DNA of 7,085 nt from Microbacterium sp. (GCA_031286555.1 JAITUD010000207.1:1-7085); one strand, 5' to 3'. Positions 1 through 6,483 are shown, counted from the stretch's first letter. Translations and numbers: made by a program. The notes: a model not told the origin generated them from the letters alone.

Positions 1-1500
1 CTCGGGCTGCTGAACCTGCCGCAGGATGCTCTCCGCTGGATCGGCATCGCCGTACTCGCTCTCATCGGCCTCGGGCTGATCTCCCCGGCGGTCGAGCGTC
101 TGCTGGAACGCCCGTTCCAGCGCCTCGCAAGCCGGAAGGAAGTGGCGAACAAGGGGAACGGCTACGGGACGGGCCTCGCTCTCGGAACAGTCTTCGTCCC
201 CTGCGCCGGTCCCGTGCTCGCCGCGATCATCGTGGCCGGCTCCACCGGCCGGATCGGCGTGGACACCGTCCTCCTGACGGCATCCTTCGCGTTCGGAGTC
301 TCGATACCGCTGCTGCTCTTCGCGCTAGCCGGCCGAACCCTGATCGAGCGCATCCGAGTCTTCCGCTCCCGGGAACGAGGCCTGCGCATCGCGGCGGGCA
401 TCGCGATGATCGCCCTCGCCGTCGGGCTCGCGTTCAACCTGCCGCAGGCTCTCCAGCGACTCGTCCCCGACTACACCGACGGACTGCAGCGATCGCTGAC
501 GGACTCGCCCACAGCGCGCAAGGCACTCGAGATCGGTGGGCTGGTGAACGACGAGAACAAGGGGCTGTCGAGCTGCGAGGCGAATGACGGACGGCTCGAA
601 TCGTGCGGCCCGGCGCCGACTCTGAAGGGCATCAGCGGTTGGCTGAACACGCCCGGCGGGACAGCCGTCGACCTGGCGGGGCAGCGCGGCAGCGTGGTCC
701 TGGTCGACTTCTGGGCGTACTCCTGCATCAACTGCCAGCGGAGCATCCCCCATGTCGTCGCGTGGGACAAGGCGTACCGGGACCACGGTCTGAAGGTCAT
801 CGGCGTGCACTCCCCCGAGTACGCCTTCGAGAAGGACTCCGCCAACGTCGCGGCGGGTGCGAAGGCACTCGGGATCACCTATCCCGTGGCCCTCGACGAC
901 AGCCTCGCCACGTGGACCAACTACCGCAACAGGTACTGGCCGGCTGACTACCTGATCGATGCGAAGGGCGTCGTGCGTCACATCGGCTTCGGCGAGGGCG
1001 ACTACGCGCGCACCGAGGAGATGATCAGGGAGCTGCTCCAGGATGCCGAGCCGGGCAGCGACCTTCCGCCCGCCACAGAACTGCCGGACCGCACCCCCTC
1101 CGTCGGATCGACGACGCAGGAGACCTTCCTGGGATTCGCCAAGCAGCGCAACTTCGCCGGCTCGCTCTACCCCGACGGCACGTCCGTGTTCGCCCTCCCC
1201 GAGCGCCAGGCGAAGGACACATTTGCGCTCGACGGCAGGTGGACGATCCGGGCCCAGGCCGCCACGCCCGCCTCGGGAACGGCCCGCCTTCGTCTGAACT
1301 ACCACGCGTCGGTCGTGCAGATGGTCATGAGCGGCGAGGGCACGGTGACGACCCGCCAAGCCGACGGGTCTCGAAGAGAGATCGAGGTCTCCGGCGTCCC
1401 TCGCTCGTACGCCGTCGTCTCCGGTGGGAACGGATCCGACGCGGTGCTCGAGGTGACCGTACCCGGCGGCGTCGAGGTCTACTCCTTTGCATTCGGATGA
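1..1500 (+). CDS. dipZ: DipZ: CcdA-like membrane domain fused to TlpA-like thioredoxin (5' end outside window)
   Basis: The reading frame is open from base 1, so this is the last 499 residues of a larger protein. The visible part starts in the CcdA/DsbD-like electron-transfer domain, with helices near codons 10-29, 56-80, 89-111 and 129-151; the second conserved CcdA cysteine is Cys68 in a VPCAGPVLAA motif. A thioredoxin-like domain (about codons 205-350) follows outside the membrane, with active site WAYSCINCQ (Cys242 and Cys245) and a candidate cis-proline at Pro314 (WPADYLID). An extra Cys pair, Cys192 and Cys202, lies just before it. Codons about 372-499 form the beta-rich C-terminal domain typical of DipZ, ending in YSFAFG. 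Known for the family: reducing power is carried across the membrane to the thioredoxin domain, which acts on exported thiol proteins. The partner CcdA cysteine must lie upstream. A GTG at 142 is internal, not a start. The stop is 28 nt before sigK, which suggests co-transcription. Confidence 0.95.
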   Translation, partial: LGLLNLPQDALRWIGIAVLALIGLGLISPAVERLLERPFQRLASRKEVANKGNGYGTGLALGTVFVPCAGPVLAAIIVAGSTGRIGVDTVLLTASFAFGVSIPLLLFALAGRTLIERIRVFRSRERGLRIAAGIAMIALAVGLAFNLPQALQRLVPDYTDGLQRSLTDSPTARKALEIGGLVNDENKGLSSCEANDGRLESCGPAPTLKGISGWLNTPGGTAVDLAGQRGSVVLVDFWAYSCINCQRSIPHVVAWDKAYRDHGLKVIGVHSPEYAFEKDSANVAAGAKALGITYPVALDDSLATWTNYRNRYWPADYLIDAKGVVRHIGFGEGDYARTEEMIRELLQDAEPGSDLPPATELPDRTPSVGSTTQETFLGFAKQRNFAGSLYPDGTSVFALPERQAKDTFALDGRWTIRAQAATPASGTARLRLNYHASVVQMVMSGEGTVTTRQADGSRREIEVSGVPRSYAVVSGGNGSDAVLEVTVPGGVEVYSFAFG

Positions 1501-1515
1501 TCGGCGACTGCGGCG

Positions 1516-1522
1516 AAGGGAG
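1516..1522 (+). promoter_or_regulatory. Ribosome binding site of sigK
   Basis: AAGGGAG lies 6 nt before ATG 1529 and is the best Shine-Dalgarno match in the dipZ-sigK gap. It supports ATG 1529 over the in-frame ATGs at 1541 and 1562. I see no promoter in the 28-nt gap, so sigK is probably transcribed from upstream of dipZ. Confidence 0.6.
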
Positions 1523-1528
1523 TAGGGC

Positions 1529-2122
1529 ATGCTGGTGGACATGGTGATCGACGGAATCGACATGCCCGAGGGCGAGCCGGTTCCCGTCGACACCGCCGGT
1601 GACCTCATCCAGCGCGTCGCGCGCGGTGACAGGGACGCCTTCGCAGACCTGTACCAGCTGCTCTCCCCCCGCGCATTCGGCCTCATCCTGCGGGTCCTGG
1701 TGGACCGCGCGCAGAGCGAGGAGGTGCTGCAGGAGGTGTTCCTCGAGGTCTGGCAATCCGCCTCGCGCTTCGCTCCGAAGAGAGGGCAGGGACGATCCTG
1801 GCTGTTGACGATCGCACATCGCCGGGCGATCGACAGGGTACGGGCTGCACAGGCCAGCGCGGACAGGGACCGGAGAGCCGGCATGAGGGATCTCGCCTCT
1901 GCGCCGGCGCCGGTAACCGAGCAGGTCGAGCTCAAGATCGAGTCCGAGCGGATCGCCGACGCGCTCCGGCGGCTGCCGAACGCGCAGCGCGAGGCGATCA
2001 CCCTCGCCTACTACGGGGGATACTCGCAGAGCGAGATCGCCGTGCTCACCGGGAGTCCACTGGGCACGGTGAAGACGAGGATGCGCGACGGCCTGACGCG
2101 GCTGCGGAATGAGATGGGGTGA
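1529..2122 (+). CDS. sigK: ECF RNA polymerase sigma factor, SigK type
   Basis: A 197-residue extracytoplasmic-function sigma factor that would direct RNA polymerase to a small set of promoters when released from its anti-sigma factor. Region 2 spans about residues 33-108, with the core-binding stretch EEVLQEVFLEVWQSASRF (64-81) and the DNA-contacting end WLLTIAHRRAIDRVR (91-105). A linker (about 109-137) leads to region 4 (about 138-197), with LRRLPNAQREAITLAYYGGY and the helix-turn-helix recognition part GSPLGTVKTRMRDGLTRLR. The wording of both regions, especially IAHRRAIDRVR and PLGTVKTRMRDGL, matches the SigK family. There is no extra C-terminal sensory domain. The protein contains no cysteine, whereas M. 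tuberculosis SigK is reported to carry a redox disulfide in its region 4 domain. It is followed after 4 nt by rskA, its expected partner and inhibitor. Regulation is inferred to be through RskA release, possibly with autoregulation from a promoter upstream of dipZ. Confidence 0.93.
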   Translation: MLVDMVIDGIDMPEGEPVPVDTAGDLIQRVARGDRDAFADLYQLLSPRAFGLILRVLVDRAQSEEVLQEVFLEVWQSASRFAPKRGQGRSWLLTIAHRRAIDRVRAAQASADRDRRAGMRDLASAPAPVTEQVELKIESERIADALRRLPNAQREAITLAYYGGYSQSEIAVLTGSPLGTVKTRMRDGLTRLRNEMG

Positions 2123-2126
2123 CACG

Positions 2127-2882
2127 ATGGACAAGCACGAGTTCGACATGCTCTCTGCCGCCGACGCCCTCGGCGCGCTGAGCGATAATGACCGGCGGGC
2201 CTACCGTCGAGCGCTCGCGGATCATCCGGAATGGGCCGCAGATGCGGACGCGGATGCCAGGACTGCTGCGGTGCTCGCCGAGCTCGTCGAGGAGGTCGAC
2301 CCTCCGACTCAGGTGCTCGAGGACGTGCTGGCCCGTATCGACGCGTCGTCCGCCCCGACGACTGCGAACGAGCCTGCGCCGGCGCAGAGGCCGGATCCCG
2401 AGGCACAGCCCAGGCCGGGCCGTCCGTCGCATCGTCGGCGCTGGTTCGCGCTCGCCGCTTCCGTCGTGCTGGTGGCGGGCATCGGGATCGGAACGTCGAT
2501 CATCGTCCAGGAGGCGACCCGACCCGCGTACGTGACGGCACTCGACCGCATCGAGTCCGCTCCGGACGCACAGCAGGCGACCGCCGAAATGTCCGGCGGT
2601 GGCACAGCGACCCTGCACTGGTCCGCGTCCGAGGGGTCGGCGGTACTCGTCGCCGATGACCTGCCGGCTCTGGACGCGGGCAAGACTTACGAGCTCTGGT
2701 ACGTGCGCGGTGCGACGCCGATCTCCGCAGGCGTCTTCGATCCGACCGGATCGACCACGACAACCCTGCTGGAGCCTGGAATGAAGCCGGGCGACGCGGT
2801 CGCGGTCACCGTCGAACCCGAGGGTGGATCACCGGACGGGAAGCCCACGAGCAAGCCGATCGTGGTGATCCCGACAGCCTGA
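2127..2882 (+). CDS. rskA: Membrane anti-sigma-K factor RskA
   Basis: A 251-residue single-pass membrane protein that would hold SigK inactive at the inner face of the membrane. The N-terminal anti-sigma domain (about residues 1-75, beginning MDKHEFDMLSAADALGAL) is all-helical and has no zinc-type HxxxCxxC motif. A Pro/Ala-rich linker (about 75-103) leads to one transmembrane helix (about 106-128, WFALAASVVLVAGIGIG) preceded by Arg residues, so the N-terminus is inside. The external domain (about 130-251) carries the RskA-family signature YELWYVRGATPISAGVF. Start choice: ATG 2127 follows a GGGG-containing purine run by 7 nt and begins 4 nt after the sigK stop; an in-frame ATG at 2109 would overlap sigK by 14 nt and add six residues (MRWGDT) that do not look conserved. 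Known in mycobacteria: RskA is degraded by regulated proteolysis involving the site-2 protease Rip1, freeing SigK. It has no cysteine, so direct thiol sensing is unlikely. Confidence 0.92.
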   Translation: MDKHEFDMLSAADALGALSDNDRRAYRRALADHPEWAADADADARTAAVLAELVEEVDPPTQVLEDVLARIDASSAPTTANEPAPAQRPDPEAQPRPGRPSHRRRWFALAASVVLVAGIGIGTSIIVQEATRPAYVTALDRIESAPDAQQATAEMSGGGTATLHWSASEGSAVLVADDLPALDAGKTYELWYVRGATPISAGVFDPTGSTTTTLLEPGMKPGDAVAVTVEPEGGSPDGKPTSKPIVVIPTA

Positions 2883-2903
2883 GCCGCAGGTGTGGCTGCC
2901 GGC
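2883..2903 (+). terminator. GC-rich hairpin directly after rskA, possible terminator
   Basis: GCCGCAG (2883-2889) pairs with CTGCCGGC (2896-2903) with one bulged C at 2899 and a 6-nt loop, starting at the base after the rskA stop. No T-run follows, so it is not a classical intrinsic terminator; stems without T-runs are common after actinobacterial genes. Its place between two converging operons is the main argument. Confidence 0.4.
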
Positions 2904-2913
2904 GCGGACCGAT

Positions 2914-2937
2914 GATCCGGCGGTGCCGGGGCGGATC
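2914..2937. terminator. Second hairpin in the convergent gap
   Basis: GATCCG (2914-2919) can pair with CGGATC (2932-2937), or CCGGC (2917-2921) with GCCGG (2925-2929) around a 3-nt loop. It overlaps the stop codon of the minus-strand membrane protein gene (2936-2938). With the hairpin at 2883-2903 it could separate the two converging transcripts. There is no T-run on either strand. Confidence 0.3.
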
Positions 2938-3433
2938 AGTGGCCGGAGTGGATGCCCTGCCCGCCCGATGGCAGATCGCCGATCCGACCCGGGGCATCGG
3001 TCGAGGCCAGTGCGGGCGTCAGCACGGCCGCCACGATCACCGTCGCGGCGATCAGCGCGCCGGCGTGGGTCCCGCGTGATGAGGATCCATCCGCTCGTGC
3101 TTTCCTCCGCGTTGCGAGGCCGACTGCGGACAGCGCCAGGAACAGAGAAGCCGCGACGGACACGGCCGAGCATCCTGCCGCGAGGGCGGCCGGGGTGACG
3201 ACGACGCCGGCCAGAGCTCCGAGGACAGCCGTGCGAGGCGCCCGTGGACGCCCCGCACGGAGGCTCGCCATCCCCCAGGCGAGCTCCCCCGCTCCCAGGG
3301 CCAGCAGCGCGGCCGTCACGAGGACGACCGCCGTGCCGGCGCTCTGGACGCCGAGAGATGCACCGAGAGCGAGGTGCAGGAGGCCACTGCCCCAAGCGAA
3401 GACGGGGGGCCAGGTCTGCACCAGCGCTCGCAC
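2936..3433 (-). CDS. Hypothetical membrane protein, about five helices, His-containing tail
   Basis: I do not recognise a family. The 165-residue product is mostly hydrophobic: helices near residues 10-29, 33-57, 69-88, 89-107 (3 and 4 nearly continuous, around Cys88) and 122-143. Basic stretches lie at 59-67 (RAGRPRAPR) and 109-113 (RRKAR). By the positive-inside rule this gives N-terminus in and C-terminus out. The outside tail (144-165) ends in GIHSGH, which could bind a metal, though this is speculation. The start is GTG at 3433, 3 nt after the stop of the DUF4383 gene, with only a weak Shine-Dalgarno sequence, so translation is probably coupled to that gene; a GTG at 3421 is the alternative. 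The first helix (GSGLLHLALGA) resembles a His-containing helix of the DUF4383 neighbour (DHFLHLASALLLL), hinting at distant relation or a shared role. The gene converges on rskA. It is real by tight spacing and coherent topology; its function is unknown. Confidence 0.75.
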   Translation of the reverse strand: MRALVQTWPPVFAWGSGLLHLALGASLGVQSAGTAVVLVTAALLALGAGELAWGMASLRAGRPRAPRTAVLGALAGVVVTPAALAAGCSAVSVAASLFLALSAVGLATRRKARADGSSSRGTHAGALIAATVIVAAVLTPALASTDAPGRIGDLPSGGQGIHSGH

Positions 3434-3436
3434 CTG

Positions 3437-3847
3437 TCAGCCCACAGCCAGGCGAGGAGCAGTCCGATCAGTCGCCACACCGACAGCCAGCAGGAGCAGG
3501 GCGCTGGCGAGGTGCAGGAAGTGATCGAAGGTGTTCAGTGCCAGGATGTTCGCCGCGGTGCCCGCCAGGAAGAACCCGACGATGCCGAGCAGCAGGTACG
3601 CGGCGCCGACGACGATGTTCGTCGTCTTCGCGGCCTTCGCCGACACCAGACCGGAGATCAGCAGCGCCGCACCGATGAGCAGGTGAGCCACGTTGTGCAG
3701 CGGATTGACCATGAAGATTCCCAGCAGCATCCCCCCTTCGGTGGCGAGGAAGGACACGCCGCCGGTCACGGCGAAGCCGAGCAGTCCGACCAGGACGTAC
3801 ACGGCGCCGAAGATGACGGCGATGAGGCGATTCGGGGACGTGCGCAT
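3437..3847 (-). CDS. DUF4383 family membrane protein
   Basis: A 136-residue protein with four predicted helices (about residues 8-30, 41-67, 74-95 and 105-125) and short termini, matching the DUF4383 family of small actinobacterial membrane proteins of unknown function. Sequence features are NPLHNVAHLLIGAALL (48-63) and NTFDHFLHLASALLLL (105-120). The halves resemble each other: GAVYVLVGLLGF (14-25) against GAAYLLLGIVGF (81-92), and N-x6-H-L at 48-56 and 105-113, so the protein looks like an internal duplication of a two-helix unit. ATG 3847 has a very strong binding site (AGGAGAAGGAG). It lies 101 bp downstream of leuS on the same strand and 3 nt before the next membrane protein gene, with which it probably forms an operon. 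Its leader contains notable inverted repeats that pair with the ribosome binding site. No enzymatic residues are evident; function unknown. Confidence 0.9.
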   Translation of the reverse strand: MRTSPNRLIAVIFGAVYVLVGLLGFAVTGGVSFLATEGGMLLGIFMVNPLHNVAHLLIGAALLISGLVSAKAAKTTNIVVGAAYLLLGIVGFFLAGTAANILALNTFDHFLHLASALLLLAVGVATDRTAPRLAVG

Positions 3848-3853
3848 GACATT

Positions 3854-3864
3854 CTCCTTCTCCT
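3854..3864 (-). promoter_or_regulatory. Double ribosome binding site of the DUF4383 gene
   Basis: The minus strand reads AGGAGAAGGAG here, two overlapping Shine-Dalgarno cores; the nearer one, AAGGAG (3854-3859), lies 6 nt before ATG 3847. Most of each core can pair with an upstream inverted-repeat arm. Confidence 0.8.
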
Positions 3865-3903
3865 GCGACGGATGCCGCTCACAGAGTGTTCGGAACCCTC
3901 GCA

Positions 3904-3923
3904 GGATCGGATGCCGCCGATCC
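3904..3923 (-). terminator. 7-bp hairpin downstream of leuS
   Basis: GGATCGG (3904-3910) and CCGATCC (3917-3923) form a perfect stem with a 6-nt loop, 25 nt past the leuS stop. No T-run follows on the minus strand, so termination would be weak or Rho-assisted. The stem shares bases 3904-3906 with one arm of the 8-bp repeat, so the two pairings exclude each other and it may be part of a switch rather than a terminator. Confidence 0.4.
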
Positions 3924-3948
3924 GCGGCGCGGAGAATGTCGGAGCCGG

Positions 3949-6483
3949 TCAGCCCTTGACGGCGAAGTTGACGATCTTCGGGGCGCGCACGATCACGCGC
4001 ACGATCTCCTTGCCCTCCAGCGCGCGCTGCACCTTCTCATCGGCGCGCGCGGCGGCCTCGAGGTCGGCGTCGGAGATGCCGGCGGGCACGTCGAGCGTCG
4101 CGCGCACCTTGCCGTTCACCTGCACGGCGGTGGTGACAGTGTCCTCCACCAGCAGCGCAGGCTCGGCCGCCGGCCACGGCACCGCACTGATCGACGGCTC
4201 GTGGCCGAGACGGGCCCACAGCTCCTCGCCGGTGTGCGGTGCGATCGGCTCGAGCAGCAGCGCGACGGTCTCGGCGGCCTCGCGCACGGCGGGATCGCCT
4301 GCGCCCGCACCGTTGTCGATCGTCTTGCGGATGCCGTTCACCAGCTCCATCAGGCGCGCGACCAGCACGTTGAACTTCGTCTGCTCGAGCAGCGCGGGTG
4401 CATCGGCCAGAAGGCGGTGGGTGATCCGGCGCAGCGCGACGTCACCGGTCGCCGCGTCCGCGCCGACCGGGCTCGAGGTCTCGTCGCCGACCCGCAGCGC
4501 GCGGGCCAGGAACTTGTGCGCACCGGAGAGCGAGACGCCGTTCCACTCCTTGTCGTCCTCCACCGGGCCGGCGAACGCCAGCGCCAGGCGCAGCGAGTCG
4601 GCGCCGTACTGGGCCAGCAGGTCGGAGAGCTCGACCAGGTTGCCCTTGCTCTTCGACATCTTCGCGCCGTCCATCAGCACCATGCCCTGGTTGACCAGGT
4701 TCGAGAAGGGCTCCTCGAACTCGATCAGGCCCATGTCGAAGAGCACCTTGGTGATGAAGCGCGCGTACAGCAGGTGCAGGATGGCGTGCTCGACGCCGCC
4801 GAAGTAGCCGTCCACCGGCGCCCAGCGCTTCGCCTCTTCGGGGTCGAAGGCGAACTTGTCGCTGTTCGGCGACAGGAACCGCAGGAAGTACCACGAGCTG
4901 TCCACGAAGGTGTCCATGGTGTCGGGGTCGCGCAGAGCGGGCTCGCCGGATGCCGGGTCGACCGTGCGCACCCACTCGGCGGCTGCGCCCAGCGGCGAGC
5001 TGCCCTTGGGCTTCAGGTCCAGGCCCTCGACGCTCGGCAGCTTCACCGGCAGGCGGTCCTCAGGCACCGGGACGACGGTCTCGTCCTGCAGGTGCAGCAT
5101 CGGGATCGGCGTGCCCCAGAAGCGCTGACGCGAGATCAGCCAGTCGCGCAGGCGGTAGTTCTTGGCGGCGCGGCCCGTGCCGGCCTGCTCCATCCGCTCG
5201 ATCGTGCGTGCGATCGCCGCGGTCTTGTCGAGGCCGTCCAGCTCACCGGAGCCTGTCATCACGCCGTTGCCGACCAGCGCGGCGCCGGTCACGGCTGGAT
5301 CGAGTTCGGTCAGATCGGCGCCCTCGTTCGCACCGCCGGCGACGGTGGTGTCGACGACGATCTTCACCGGCAGGTCGAAGGCGCGCGCGAAGTCCAGGTC
5401 GCGCTGGTCATGTGCGGGCACCGCCATGACCGCGCCGTGGCCGTAGTCGGCCAGCACGTAGTCGGCGGCCCAGATCGGCAGCCTCTCGCCGTTGACCGGG
5501 TTGATCGCGTAGCGCTCCAGGAACACACCGGTCTTCGGGCGGTCGGTGGACTGCCTCTCGATGTCGGATTCCTTCTGCGTCTTCTCCACGTAGTCCTGGA
5601 AGCGCATCCGCACCTCGGCCGAGGACCCGGCGGCCAGCTCGGCGGCCAGGTCGGCGTCGGGGGCGACGACGAAGAACGTCGCTCCGTGCAGGGTGTCTGG
5701 ACGCGTCGAGAACACCGTGACGGGCTCGTCACGGCCCTCGATGCGGAAGTCGACATCGGCGCCGTGCGAGCGGCCGATCCAGTTGCGCTGCATCTGCAGC
5801 ACCTTGTGCGGCCAGTGCCCCTCGAGGGTGTCCAGGTCGTCCAGCAGGCGGTCGGCATAGTCGGTGATCTTGAAGTACAACTGGGTGAGCTTCTTCTTCA
5901 CGACCTCTGCGCCGCACCGCTCGCAGCGGCCGTCGACGACCTGCTCGTTCGCCAGCACGGTCTGGTCGTTCGGGCACCAGTTCACTGCGCTCTTCTTGCG
6001 GTAGGCCAGGCCCCGCTCGTACAGCTTCAGGAACAGCCACTGGTTCCAGCGGTAGTACTCCGGGTCGGAGGTGTGCAGCACGCGCGACCAGTCGTAGGAC
6101 ATGCCGTAGCCGCGGAAGCCGGCCTTGTGCTGCTCGATGTTCTTGTAGGTCCACTCACGCGGGTCGGCACCGCGCTTGATCGCCGCGTTCTCGGCCGGCA
6201 GACCGAACGAGTCCCAGCCGATCGGGTTCAGCACGTTCTCGCCGCGGTGCCGCCAGTACCGCGCGACGATGTCGGGGTACAGGTAGTTGATGGCGTGGCC
6301 CATGTGCAGGTCGCCCGACGGGTACGGGAACATCCCGAGGATGTACTTCCGCGGCCGCTCGTCCTCGTCTCCGCCGGCCCGGAACGTGTCGTTCTCGGCC
6401 CAGTACCGCTGCCACTTGTCCTGGATGGCGTGCGCGGACAGCGGCTCTGCGGTTTCGGTGGTGTCGGTCGGGTGCTCAGACAA
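3949..6483 (-). CDS. leuS: Leucyl-tRNA synthetase (leucine--tRNA ligase)
   Basis: A class I aminoacyl-tRNA synthetase that charges tRNA-Leu with leucine using ATP, in the cytoplasm. Numbering is for the 844-residue form. The Rossmann signature PYPSGDLHMGH has its HIGH-type motif at 60-63; a zinc-ribbon-like insert has Cys170, Cys187 and Cys190; the CP1 editing domain carries STRPDT (259-264) and AVPAHDQRD ending at Asp362; DTFVDSSWYFLRF follows; the KMSKS loop is at 608-612 (AKMSKSKGN). An anticodon-binding domain and a C-terminal domain ending IVNFAVKG complete it. All core motifs are present and the length fits the shorter bacterial LeuS form. Start choice: TTG 6483 gives MSEHPTDTTETAEPLSAH before the conserved QDKWQRYW; ATG 6564 would add 27 residues with AT-richer, non-conserved codons and would overlap pabB. 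TTG lacks a clear Shine-Dalgarno, so the start is less certain than the gene. It follows pabB on the same strand. Confidence 0.97.
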   Translation of the reverse strand: MSEHPTDTTETAEPLSAHAIQDKWQRYWAENDTFRAGGDEDERPRKYILGMFPYPSGDLHMGHAINYLYPDIVARYWRHRGENVLNPIGWDSFGLPAENAAIKRGADPREWTYKNIEQHKAGFRGYGMSYDWSRVLHTSDPEYYRWNQWLFLKLYERGLAYRKKSAVNWCPNDQTVLANEQVVDGRCERCGAEVVKKKLTQLYFKITDYADRLLDDLDTLEGHWPHKVLQMQRNWIGRSHGADVDFRIEGRDEPVTVFSTRPDTLHGATFFVVAPDADLAAELAAGSSAEVRMRFQDYVEKTQKESDIERQSTDRPKTGVFLERYAINPVNGERLPIWAADYVLADYGHGAVMAVPAHDQRDLDFARAFDLPVKIVVDTTVAGGANEGADLTELDPAVTGAALVGNGVMTGSGELDGLDKTAAIARTIERMEQAGTGRAAKNYRLRDWLISRQRFWGTPIPMLHLQDETVVPVPEDRLPVKLPSVEGLDLKPKGSSPLGAAAEWVRTVDPASGEPALRDPDTMDTFVDSSWYFLRFLSPNSDKFAFDPEEAKRWAPVDGYFGGVEHAILHLLYARFITKVLFDMGLIEFEEPFSNLVNQGMVLMDGAKMSKSKGNLVELSDLLAQYGADSLRLALAFAGPVEDDKEWNGVSLSGAHKFLARALRVGDETSSPVGADAATGDVALRRITHRLLADAPALLEQTKFNVLVARLMELVNGIRKTIDNGAGAGDPAVREAAETVALLLEPIAPHTGEELWARLGHEPSISAVPWPAAEPALLVEDTVTTAVQVNGKVRATLDVPAGISDADLEAAARADEKVQRALEGKEIVRVIVRAPKIVNFAVKG

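Larger units (their letters stand above)
3848..3948 (-). promoter_or_regulatory. Structured leuS-DUF4383 spacer with inverted repeats over the ribosome binding site
   Basis: Plus-strand GACATTCTCC (3848-3857) and GGAGAATGTC (3931-3940) are perfect 10-bp reverse complements. In the minus-strand RNA the first copy contains the Shine-Dalgarno region just before AUG 3847, and its partner begins 8 nt after the leuS stop. A second perfect pair, TCCTGCGA (3861-3868) and TCGCAGGA (3899-3906), covers the upstream AGGAG and nests inside the first. A direct repeat, CGGATGCCGC, is at 3869-3878 and 3908-3917. No convincing -10/-35 pair was recognised, so whether transcription starts here or runs on from leuS is open. 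This is a candidate RNA switch or operator; its function is inferred only. Confidence 0.5.

Noticed and set aside
325..2001. A 558-codon open frame on the minus strand across dipZ and sigK
   Set aside because: Shadow of two clearly real genes on the other strand; Arg-rich product with no family signature.
3077..3110. A CCATCC sequence resembling a SigK -35 element
   Set aside because: No matching -10 element at the right distance, and it lies within a coding region.
3869..3917. Direct repeat CGGATGCCGC (3869-3878 and 3908-3917) as an operator pair
   Set aside because: GGATGCC-type words occur many times in the coding parts of this window, so the repeat alone is weak evidence; it is mentioned only as part of the spacer description.
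2952..4807. Plus-strand open frames of 190 and 477 codons over the membrane protein genes and the leuS 3' end
   Set aside because: Composition is Ser/Ala/Arg-rich, they ignore gene boundaries, and the minus-strand frames there show coherent membrane helices and a strong ribosome binding site.
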